IMG/VR virus record: IMGVR_UViG_3300033182_000769
Coordinates: 96,010-160,009 of that record
Reading direction: 5' to 3' (one strand)
Source: a virus
DNA: 64,000 nucleotides
This document shows, piece after piece, positions 58,747 through 64,000 of the stretch (positions are counted from its first letter, which is position 1; every line of letters starts with the position of its first letter). The notes beneath the pieces were generated by a model that made no database searches, was not told the DNA's origin, and worked only from the letters and a program-made list of their open reading frames with translations. The position numbers were made by a program, and so were the translations under genes.

Positions 58747-59534
58747 TTTCGTTGTGCGTCCTTAAAGAAAAACTTACGAGCCCCGGCAAATTTCAGTAAG
58801 AAATCACGTTGCTGTAACGAACAATCATATTCAAGTTTGTGTTTGTTATTAAACCAAATATACGCAAGTGGCGTTCCTGCAGGAATAAAATAGTCCATTT
58901 GCTTGTTTGGATTAATGTGCCAAAATGTATTAACGTTTAGTTGCTGACACAGGGTTTCCGCACGGCTAACAGTGCCGTTTAACACGTTGTAAGGCGCTCT
59001 CCAGTGATATTGCGGCTGTAGGAACATATAAGTATCATAATTGCTATTCAGCAGCAACGGAAGCTCAAATTTCAAATTTACACAGTCACGAAACACGTTA
59101 TCAACATCTGACTCGTATTGTCGTTTTGGATGACTTGTAATATTGAGCAATGACGTAGAAGCAGCATTCCAAAGGAAATCCCCATCCTTGTTTATGCTTA
59201 TATGTACGTCCACAGGACACATAACCATAATAGAAGTATCAAGTATATGCTGTATGGCAGGACACGATTTAGCAGTGCTTTCTACAGGGCGTAGTCCATC
59301 TGTTAGTTCACCGGGCGCCATGCCTGAATTCCAATAGCGATACTTAATAGAGCTATAATAATTTTTTATATTAGTTACACCCCGTGTTAGAGTGCTAAGA
59401 GAGTTGTACCATGGGCAACCAGAACGTCCACGGCTTTGCAAGAACAAGCCAATGTATTTTTTTGGATCGCTGTTTAATTCTTCTGTGTCTTTGTTGTCTT
59501 TACAACGATACACATAACGCAGTTTTTTCATCAT
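58743..59534 (-). CDS. Phage protein of unknown function
   Basis: 263 residues: KKLRYVYRCKDNKDTEELNSDPKKYIGLFLQSRGRSGCPWYNS at the N-terminus, SIMVMCPVDVHISINKDGDFLWNAAS in the middle, HINPNKQMDYFIPAGTPLAYIWFNNKH near the end. The late 'HI ... IPAGTPL' strand pattern suggests a cupin-like or oxygenase-like barrel, but no metal-ligand set is complete. ATG 59534 or 59531 overlaps the upstream stop. Confidence 0.5.
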   Translation of the reverse strand: MMKKLRYVYRCKDNKDTEELNSDPKKYIGLFLQSRGRSGCPWYNSLSTLTRGVTNIKNYYSSIKYRYWNSGMAPGELTDGLRPVESTAKSCPAIQHILDTSIMVMCPVDVHISINKDGDFLWNAASTSLLNITSHPKRQYESDVDNVFRDCVNLKFELPLLLNSNYDTYMFLQPQYHWRAPYNVLNGTVSRAETLCQQLNVNTFWHINPNKQMDYFIPAGTPLAYIWFNNKHKLEYDCSLQQRDFLLKFAGARKFFFKDAQRK

Positions 59535-59725
59535 CTCGACATTTGTAAGTATTGGATCATACTCTGTAGATCTCGTATCAATCTTCCCTGTCGCTCCACT
59601 GCTTCTTCAAGAACACGCACTCGCTTATCCACACTGTCACTTACTGACGTATCCGCAGCAAACGAATCAATACGTGCTTGAGTTTCTTCTGTTATTGTTA
59701 TGTCAACGTGTTTATATTGTTCCAT
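59531..59725 (-). CDS. Small coiled-coil protein
   Basis: 64 residues: an Ile/Thr-rich start (KHVDITITEETQARIDSF), then a heptad-patterned helix (VDKRVRVLEEAVERQGRLIRDLQSMIQYLQ). Likely forms a dimer or trimer. A late octamer lies 4 nt before the ATG, so it heads the operon with the two genes behind it. Confidence 0.5.
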   Translation of the reverse strand: MEQYKHVDITITEETQARIDSFAADTSVSDSVDKRVRVLEEAVERQGRLIRDLQSMIQYLQMSR

Positions 59726-59729
59726 ACTG

Positions 59730-59737
59730 TACTTATC
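59730..59737 (-). promoter_or_regulatory. Late-promoter-like octamer, 4 nt before ATG 59725
   Basis: GATAAGTA then CAGT then ATG on the minus strand. Confidence 0.45.
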
Positions 59738-59785
59738 CGCACCCGCATCATCTCAGCCACGAAGTGGTACGCGGTTTTTCCGAAG

Positions 59786-59821
59786 GCGCGAAGCGCAAGC
59801 GGCAGCGTAGCGATTTTGCGC
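59786..59821. repeat. GC-rich palindromic patch between minus-strand genes
   Basis: GCGC-GAA-GCGC hairpin at 59786-59796 and GCGCAA (59793-59798) pairing with TTGCGC (59816-59821). It is much richer in GC than its surroundings and lies downstream of the oxygenase gene; it may act as a terminator or be imported sequence. Confidence 0.45.
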
Positions 59822-59827
59822 AGATTT

Positions 59828-60403
59828 TTAATACCGTTCAAACACACAATTAAACGATATACTTACTCGTGTATCATCACTGTCATTAGTTTGTACACCG
59901 TGATACAAGTATCCAGGAAACAGTATAATCATCCCCGGCTTGGGCACATACTCTACACGATCCGGAGGCATAACCCACCAACCGTGTGCAGCAAGATTAG
60001 GATTCTCAAAAAAGATATTTCCCGCCTTACTTCCTACACTGTGATAGTAAACCCCACTAATATCAGAGTATCCATGGTTGTGTATTTGTGCATATTCCCC
60101 ACGATCGTAGCGTGTAATCCATGACCGTCTACTGTATGTTTCTGGCATTTCAAACCCAAGATCTTGACAGTATAACGCTACAGCCGCTCGTATCTGGCTG
60201 TCAACTTTTATTAAGTTATACTCCGTTAGTGCATCTTCTTCAAATGAGTTCGTGCTTAGTTTATGTGTAGTACCCCATTCTGGCTTAATTTTCCAGTCTA
60301 TTGTAGGTAGTATACTGTCTACTTCCGCCAAGCAGGGTGCGATGTCTTCGACTTGCCCCACAAATAACGGAGTGGGGTATAAAGGGCGCATAGAATGTTT
60401 CAT
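59828..60403 (-). CDS. 2OG-Fe(II) oxygenase, TIGR02466 type
   Basis: 191 residues from ATG 60403 (late octamer 5 nt upstream; the frame is open to 60439). HSMRPLYPTPLFVGQV at the start, YAQIHNHGYSDISGVYYHSVGSKAGNIFFENP (H-x-H first motif), PGMIILFPGYLYHGVQTNDSDDTRVSISFNCVF with the distal His and Arg. Fourth TIGR02466-type gene of the window. Confidence 0.78.
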   Translation of the reverse strand: MKHSMRPLYPTPLFVGQVEDIAPCLAEVDSILPTIDWKIKPEWGTTHKLSTNSFEEDALTEYNLIKVDSQIRAAVALYCQDLGFEMPETYSRRSWITRYDRGEYAQIHNHGYSDISGVYYHSVGSKAGNIFFENPNLAAHGWWVMPPDRVEYVPKPGMIILFPGYLYHGVQTNDSDDTRVSISFNCVFERY

Positions 60404-60408
60404 ATGCT

Positions 60409-60416
60409 TACTTATT
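60409..60416 (-). promoter_or_regulatory. Late-promoter octamer, 5 nt before ATG 60403
   Basis: AATAAGTA then AGCAT then ATG on the minus strand. Confidence 0.5.
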
Positions 60417-60448
60417 GTTATACACAGTGTAGAACACACATTTTTGGA

Positions 60449-60658
60449 TTATATACCAAGTGCGTGGTTAGTTTCGTGGTCTATACAGTGTATGCAGTGG
60501 GAGTGTTTTAAGTATAACGCAGTGTGTAGACTGTTCTCTGGATCGAGCCAAAAACGTGTACGCTGTAAGTGAACTTCGTATGTTACACAGTGAAAGCGGA
60601 GATCTTGTAGTACTTTAGCGAATTGTGGATCTGTATTGTATATGCAATAGTGAGTCAT
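60449..60658 (-). CDS. Small His/Cys-rich protein
   Basis: 69 residues: CIYNTDPQFAKVLQDLRFHCVTYEVHLQRTRFWLDPENS, ending with HSHCIHCIDHETNHALGI. The closely spaced His and Cys could bind zinc. Its start is supported by a late octamer 4 nt upstream. No family recognised. Confidence 0.45.
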   Translation of the reverse strand: MTHYCIYNTDPQFAKVLQDLRFHCVTYEVHLQRTRFWLDPENSLHTALYLKHSHCIHCIDHETNHALGI

Positions 60659-60662
60659 ACAG

Positions 60663-60670
60663 TACTTACC
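60663..60670 (-). promoter_or_regulatory. Late-promoter-like octamer, 4 nt before ATG 60658
   Basis: GGTAAGTA then CTGT then ATG on the minus strand. Confidence 0.4.
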
Positions 60671-60749
60671 AAATGGGGTCTGTGTGGAAAAAAATTTGGT
60701 CGCGCAGTTTTTTCAAAATGGGTCTACAGAGAAAAAATCTTGCCGCGCA
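60671..60749. repeat. Two imperfect direct repeats of about 35 bp
   Basis: Unit 1 (60671-60706) and unit 2 (60716-60749) both read AAATGGG-TCT, five variable bases, GAAAAAA, then a GCGCA end. They lie in the gene-poor stretch 60659-60874 that separates the late-promoter genes from the early-type block. Function unknown; binding sites for a phage or host protein are one option. Confidence 0.5.
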
Positions 60750-60874
60750 AAAAATTATATTAGTAACTTTTTCTTTTCAGGGTGGTGATTTATGACCATT
60801 AGCGCAAAAAGTAGCAGTTGTGCGTATGTATATAAAGCCCCCCAGTACCACCATAGACCCACCATAGACCCACC

Positions 60875-61177
60875 TCAACACCTTGTGGTGTGCCATGCCT
60901 TCAACTCTCGTCTTGGTAAGTGACCACCACACACCTTGTCGGCTTCGTTGGTCCAATGAGGTATCTGATCTGCAAGGTTCGCACCCGGCTCAGGATCCCA
61001 TGGTGCTTGCGTAGGGTATAACAGTTCTCGTACTGTACACATAATGCGGCCTGTGTGCTTGTCTACCCATGCATCATTACACACATACTCATAGCGAGGA
61101 GTAACATCAGCATGTGCTGTTATACTGTACACTCCGCCTGCTATAAAGCCTACTGCTATTGCTAATGCTAATCTCAT
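60875..61177 (-). CDS. Small secreted protein with signal peptide
   Basis: 100 residues. RLALAIAVGFIAGGVYSITAHA is a signal peptide with an A-x-A cleavage site near residue 23; the mature part has four Cys (CNDAW, MCTVREL, VCGGH, final RC), probably two disulfides. It overlaps the upstream membrane-protein gene by 4 bp. Exported phage proteins of this size can block superinfection or adjust the envelope; this is inference. Confidence 0.6.
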   Translation of the reverse strand: MRLALAIAVGFIAGGVYSITAHADVTPRYEYVCNDAWVDKHTGRIMCTVRELLYPTQAPWDPEPGANLADQIPHWTNEADKVCGGHLPRRELKAWHTTRC

Positions 61178-61374
61178 AGATCTCTCTGTGCTACTACAAT
61201 AAGAAGTGTGCCGCCCAGTAAGCCTGAAAGGCCAATACCAATAGACATTAGCATAGTAGGAATGTCATTCGCGTGTTCCATACACTTACCATCACAGTCA
61301 CCTGCTGAACCAGCCATAACCATAAAGCCAAGCATTCCTAATACTACGCCAAGTGTTGTTAAAATGTTTTTCAT
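61174..61374 (-). CDS. Small two-pass membrane protein
   Basis: 66 residues: KNILTTLGVVLGMLGFMVMAG, a short loop with DCDGKCMEHAND, then LMSIGIGLSGLLGGTLLIVV. Two transmembrane helices with a Cys pair in the loop. First gene after a perfect sigma-70 promoter, ribosome site GGAG. Confidence 0.6.
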   Translation of the reverse strand: MKNILTTLGVVLGMLGFMVMAGSAGDCDGKCMEHANDIPTMLMSIGIGLSGLLGGTLLIVVAQRDL

Positions 61375-61399
61375 GTCGCTCTCCTAACTTGTTTAATAT

Positions 61400-61428
61400 A
61401 TTATAGGACATCCTTGTCCATTTGTCAA
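61400..61428 (-). promoter_or_regulatory. Perfect sigma-70 promoter (early)
   Basis: TTGACA, 17 bp, TATAAT on the minus strand, followed by a leader with GGAG and AGCGACATG. Confidence 0.9.
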
Positions 61429-61431
61429 CCC

Positions 61432-61806
61432 TTAATCTAAACGTGATCCTGCGTATGCTTCAAAGCCATAGCGTTTGAACACTTCAGCGGCTGCTCGTGC
61501 ACCTGCTTCCAGAGTGTCAATGTTCTGTACTGGATAGCCCGATGGGTTCCAGATCTGGAAACTTCTATCCCAGCTCTGCCCAACACCAGCGGCTTTCAGG
61601 TTCTTGCCCAGTTTGGTGTTGCCCTTCACGCCGTGTATGCTGACCCACGCAAAGCCACAAGCGTATTGATCTTGTCCGCCAAGTACATCATTGAAGTAGG
61701 TTTGGGCTGCTGCGTAGGCTGCTGTACGAGCTTGGCTTACGATATCCTTGATGTCCTCTACGGTGTAGAGTTTAGGATCTTGTTTGATTGCTGCAAATGA
61801 GTTCAT
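61432..61806 (-). CDS. Conserved-type early protein of unknown function
   Basis: 124 residues from ATG 61806 (AAGGAG upstream; the frame is open to 61851). DIVSQARTAAYAAAQTYFNDVLGGQDQYACGFAWVSIHGVKGNTKLGKNLKAAGVG, WNPSG-P-QNIDTLEAGARAAAEVF and final AYAGSRLD. I recognise this outline from marine phages, where it is uncharacterised. One Cys, compact alpha/beta. Confidence 0.6.
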   Translation of the reverse strand: MNSFAAIKQDPKLYTVEDIKDIVSQARTAAYAAAQTYFNDVLGGQDQYACGFAWVSIHGVKGNTKLGKNLKAAGVGQSWDRSFQIWNPSGYPVQNIDTLEAGARAAAEVFKRYGFEAYAGSRLD

Positions 61807-61838
61807 GTTTCGCTCCTTTTGTTTAACAGTGTCTATAT

Positions 61839-61867
61839 AGTATATGGTCAAGCCAATTCTTTGTCAA
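61839..61867 (-). promoter_or_regulatory. Sigma-70 promoter (early)
   Basis: TTGACA, 17 bp, TATACT on the minus strand, overlapping the end of the 59-residue gene. Confidence 0.85.
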
Positions 61868-62027
61868 GCTCTTTTTGGACCAGTTCGTGTGCGAGATTCC
61901 ACGCCATTCCGGCTGCTGTCATAGCCATTGCTCGCTCAGGACCATTGAGCTTGCCAATCCATGTTTGGAGTGCTTCTATACTCTCTGGGGTGGCAAATAT
62001 GTTGCTTGGGGTTATTGGATTATTCAT
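61848..62027 (-). CDS. 59-residue early protein
   Basis: Starts MNNPITPSNIFATPESIEAL, helical, with AMTAAGMAWNLAHELVQKELDKELA at the end. ATG overlaps the upstream stop (ATGA). Unknown function. Confidence 0.55.
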   Translation of the reverse strand: MNNPITPSNIFATPESIEALQTWIGKLNGPERAMAMTAAGMAWNLAHELVQKELDKELA

Positions 62028-62131
62028 TTGCCCATCTCCTCAAAACGCTTGCGGGCTTCGTACATCTGCCCGAACATGAATCCCATGAAGCCTGTGTAGG
62101 CGATGAGTGCGAAGTTTAGAATGATATCCAT
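62024..62131 (-). CDS. 35-residue membrane peptide
   Basis: One hydrophobic helix (IILNFALIAYTGFMGFMFG) followed by a charged helix (MYEARKRFEEMGK). AAGGAG 6 bp before the ATG. Operon with the genes on both sides. Confidence 0.55.
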   Translation of the reverse strand: MDIILNFALIAYTGFMGFMFGQMYEARKRFEEMGK

Positions 62132-62141
62132 GTGTTTCTCC

Positions 62142-62264
62142 TTATAGAATGACTGGAAATGTTGCGAGCATCGCAATGAATGTTGCCAGGGTGAGCAAGG
62201 CCATTTGGGCGATACCTGTTGCGAATAGGAAGCCAATGCCTGCGATCCAAAGTAGTGTTTTCAT
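62142..62264 (-). CDS. 40-residue hydrophobic peptide
   Basis: Nearly all hydrophobic (KTLLWIAGIGFLFATGIAQ, then a second segment), probably two transmembrane passes or a signal anchor. It is first after the promoter at 62295 and has GGAG upstream. Confidence 0.5.
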   Translation of the reverse strand: MKTLLWIAGIGFLFATGIAQMALLTLATFIAMLATFPVIL

Positions 62265-62294
62265 CGTTCGCTCCGTTTGTTTAACTATATCTAT

Positions 62295-62323
62295 ATTATA
62301 GGGTCACTTTGGGTTGATGTCAA
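62295..62323 (-). promoter_or_regulatory. Perfect sigma-70 promoter (early)
   Basis: TTGACA, 17 bp, TATAAT on the minus strand; the leader ends GGAGCGAACGATG. Confidence 0.9.
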
Positions 62324-62326
62324 CCC

Positions 62327-62476
62327 CTAAAAGAGGATATATGCAAGAAATCCCAAACCCAAAATCCAGGCCCAATACTGCCATCCTGCTCGGATACTTG
62401 CTGTGATCACTGTTACCGTTAGGGCTATTACAAAGCCACCAGCCAGTGCTCCAAGCAATACTTCGAACTCGTTCAT
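62327..62476 (-). CDS. 49-residue two-pass membrane protein
   Basis: Two hydrophobic segments (LLGALAGGFVIALTVTVI and YWAWILGLGFLAYILF) around a short basic loop SIRAGWQ. The start overlaps the upstream stop (TAATG). Confidence 0.55.
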   Translation of the reverse strand: MNEFEVLLGALAGGFVIALTVTVITASIRAGWQYWAWILGLGFLAYILF

Positions 62477-62805
62477 TACACTGCCTCCAATTTGGTTACG
62501 AACTCATCGTGCGGATTAACCCGCTTGACGTGCTCCATCTTGAATGCGCGATACTCTGCATCGTCATCTTCCAGCCACTCTTCAACGGTCATTACCGCTG
62601 ATGGAAACTCCTTCCAACCGATACCGTTCTCCATGCCGATCGCGGCAACGAACGCCATAGCATCTTGTGGGCGGTCCAAGCCCTCGACCATATAGTCCGT
62701 ACCGAACTTGAACTTCCAGTAAGCCTCGCCGTCCTTGAACTTGCCAGTGCCTGCGTGGGCGCCGTAGTTTTCCAATGCTTGAGTTGTTACGATGAAAGTT
62801 GACAT
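62476..62805 (-). CDS. Early protein of unknown function
   Basis: 109 residues: TFIVTTQALENYGAHAGTGKFKDGEAYWKFKFGTDYMVEG, then DAMAFVAAIGMENGIGWKEFP and MTVEEWLEDDDAEYRAFKMEHV. Alpha/beta, acidic. Ribosome site AGGAG; directly under a perfect early promoter. No family recognised. Confidence 0.6.
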   Translation of the reverse strand: MSTFIVTTQALENYGAHAGTGKFKDGEAYWKFKFGTDYMVEGLDRPQDAMAFVAAIGMENGIGWKEFPSAVMTVEEWLEDDDAEYRAFKMEHVKRVNPHDEFVTKLEAV

Positions 62806-62836
62806 AGTTCGCTCCTATTTCCTAACTGTTATATAC

Positions 62837-62865
62837 ATTATACCATCGGTTGTCCAATCTGTCAA
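62837..62865 (-). promoter_or_regulatory. Perfect sigma-70 promoter (early)
   Basis: TTGACA, 17 bp, TATAAT on the minus strand; -35 overlaps the end of the endonuclease gene. Confidence 0.9.
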
Positions 62866-63476
62866 CCATTTTCTGTAATAAATTCCGGATTGTGAATGTA
62901 GGCAGTGTGCTTCTTCTTTTCGTATGTGAGAACCAGTTGTTTGGTTACATCAGCGCCATTGTGGACGTGGCCTTTCTTGTAGGTGTCCTCTGGCTTTACC
63001 TGTACAGGATATTCGCCGATCCACCCGTCGATGCCCTGTGACTCCTCTTCTGCTGTTGAGAAGCGATATGGCATTTTGAAATACTCTGCGGCCGCTTGAA
63101 TCGCAGCACTCTCACCGCCCATACCAAAGTGAGTTTTGTTGAAGATCACTTCTTCAACATAGTCACGGCATAGTTCAGGAGTGATCCAAGAGATGCCCAT
63201 GTCATCGTGTGCCTTTGAGTAGAGTTTGTCTGCGGCCCACTGAAGATTCTCTTCACCAATACGTGGGCGTTGAAATGCCTCCCAATTCTCAAGAGTATCA
63301 GGAACACCAGTTGCTACAAACTCAAGCCAGGATTCCTTCATGCTACCAACCTTCTTTGCTGTGAAGCACTGAGCGTTCTGCCCCGCGATGTTCAACAATT
63401 GGGTTGCGTATCGTGGCCACTCACGACGGCTTCGTGTGTCGTTGGCCTTGTAGAATTTTGCTGTTAGTTTGATCAT
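62862..63476 (-). CDS. MjaI-family type II restriction endonuclease
   Basis: 204 residues, the length of the family. WPRYATQLLNIAGQNAQ with KKVGSM near the N-terminus, then YVEEVIFNKTHFG, and RFSTAEEESQGIDGWIGEYPVQVKPE around residues 142-167. The last block carries the PD-(D/E)xK centre: acidic residues before GIDG and V-x-V-K. I recall the same order (YATQ-x-L-A-QNAQ ... EEES-GIDG-IG--P-x-IKP) in MjaI (PF09568), which recognises CTAG. No methyltransferase gene is in the window. It lies directly under an early promoter. The CTAG tetranucleotide seems missing from the whole window. Confidence 0.72.
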   Translation of the reverse strand: MIKLTAKFYKANDTRSRREWPRYATQLLNIAGQNAQCFTAKKVGSMKESWLEFVATGVPDTLENWEAFQRPRIGEENLQWAADKLYSKAHDDMGISWITPELCRDYVEEVIFNKTHFGMGGESAAIQAAAEYFKMPYRFSTAEEESQGIDGWIGEYPVQVKPEDTYKKGHVHNGADVTKQLVLTYEKKKHTAYIHNPEFITENG

Positions 63477-63507
63477 TTGGTGCTCCCGTCAATCTCTTAT
63501 TATGTCT

Positions 63508-63536
63508 ATTATAAGATCGTTTGGACGAAATGTCAA
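63508..63536 (-). promoter_or_regulatory. Perfect sigma-70 promoter of the endonuclease gene
   Basis: TTGACA, 17 bp, TATAAT on the minus strand; leader with GGGAGC before ATG 63476. Confidence 0.9.
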
Positions 63537-63539
63537 CCA

Positions 63540-63746
63540 TTATTGGAGGGTGACTACACCCGGAACCGTCTGCTTACTTGCAGCGATATGGTCAAACAGC
63601 AGGTCCTGCGCCGCCTCAATCTCCTCCAGCGTCATCCAATCTGCATCGTCCATAATGCCCTGCACGATGTTGCCCATCTCATCATCGCTACGCTCGAAGC
63701 GTAGCGGATGGATCATAAGTTCCGGATCAACATAGGTAATGCTCAT
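63540..63746 (-). CDS. Small acidic early protein
   Basis: 68 residues from ATG 63746 (SITYVDPELMIHPLRFERSDDEMGNIVQGIMDDADWMTLEEIEAAQDLLFDHI). The frame is open to 63794, but the inner ATG lies just after the upstream stop. Acidic and helical; could mimic DNA or bind a host protein, without proof. Confidence 0.5.
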   Translation of the reverse strand: MSITYVDPELMIHPLRFERSDDEMGNIVQGIMDDADWMTLEEIEAAQDLLFDHIAASKQTVPGVVTLQ

Positions 63747-63747
63747 A

Positions 63748-63990
63748 TCACACCTCGTAGCCCGCAGCACGCAGGCGAGCAAGTTCATCTTCAACTACTG
63801 GACCGAGCAAGTCAAAAATCGGAAAGTTGTTTTCGTCATAGTTGCCCGCACGCCAAACCAGCCACTCCTTGCCGTTCCACAAGTAAGCATAGTCGCTCCA
63901 GCTGTAATGATCAAGCCATTCCTGGATAGTTGCAAACTCCTTGCAATCAACATCCTTCTCGCCGCGATCACGTCCGTAGAACACAGTCAT
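63748..63990 (-). CDS. Small acidic early protein at the window edge
   Basis: 80 residues: FYGRDRGEKDVDCKEFATIQEWLDHYSWSDYAYLWNGKEWLVWRAGNYDENNFP, ending in a helix DELARLRAAGYEV. Rich in Trp, Tyr and acidic residues. Ten bases of upstream sequence are visible, too few to judge the promoter. Confidence 0.5.
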   Translation of the reverse strand: MTVFYGRDRGEKDVDCKEFATIQEWLDHYSWSDYAYLWNGKEWLVWRAGNYDENNFPIFDLLGPVVEDELARLRAAGYEV

Positions 63991-64000
63991 GTTGCCGTAA

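Noticed and set aside
58511-58789. 92-residue minus-strand frame overlapping the membrane-protein gene
   Set aside because: Overlaps two better-supported frames; its product has no membrane or domain pattern, while the 68-residue frame is coupled by ATGA.
60816-60947. 43-residue plus-strand frame starting near 60794-60816
   Set aside because: Ends inside the oppositely oriented secreted-protein gene, has only a weak GGTGG site, and its product is low complexity.

Overview
The window reads as part of the genome of a large tailed phage of the T4 superfamily (myovirus), with the gene content of marine cyanophage- and pelagiphage-like relatives. Recognisable T4-type genes are the tail sheath gp18, tail tube gp19, neck gp13 and gp14, sheath terminator gp15, head completion gp4, terminase gp16 and gp17, the recombination and replication proteins gp32, UvsX, UvsW, gp41 and gp61, and S74-type and glycine-rich fibre proteins. 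DNA is AT-rich apart from the last 3-4 kb. I see no tRNA, rRNA, CRISPR array or insertion sequence. The host cannot be named from this window; a marine bacterium is likely.

Layout. 0-5 kb: fibre and adhesin genes and a flavin-dependent halogenase. 5.1-6.4 kb: a Cys-rich protein of unknown role. 6.4-11.1 kb (minus): eight adjacent genes of the 2-oxoglutarate/Fe(II) oxygenase superfamily. 11.2-31.3 kb: virion and packaging genes, with gp14 and gp15 turned to the minus strand. 31.3-35.5 kb: another oxygenase, gp32, UvsX and a sulfotransferase. 35.5-47.6 kb: a glycan-related block (cytidylyltransferase-cupin fusion, five KpsC-like proteins, three other glycosyltransferases, cupin, FkbM methyltransferase) with uvsW inside it. 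47.6-58 kb: replication genes and many small genes, including an APS-kinase-like protein, a nucleotidyltransferase, a miniature DnaE-like protein, primase and helicase. 58-60.7 kb: small genes of unknown function. 60.8-64 kb (minus): a less AT-rich early-type block of short, often membrane, proteins driven by near-perfect sigma-70 promoters, including a MjaI-family restriction endonuclease.

Expression. Two promoter classes are visible. Sigma-70 promoters (TTGACA, 17 bp, TATAAT) drive the right-end block and also precede gp32, gp41 and the gene before uvsW. A T4-late-like octamer (consensus NNTAA[A/G]TA) precedes at least seventeen start codons by exactly 5 or 4 nt, so the expected transcription start falls on or beside the ATG. 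This predicts leaderless late mRNAs.

Most striking: reading the whole window I find no CTAG tetranucleotide, although one to two hundred or more would be expected by chance, and the window encodes a MjaI-family nuclease (MjaI cuts CTAG). This suggests a phage that has purged its own genome of a target and attacks foreign CTAG-containing DNA without needing a protective methylase. Functions are inferred from motifs read by eye; no database search was possible.
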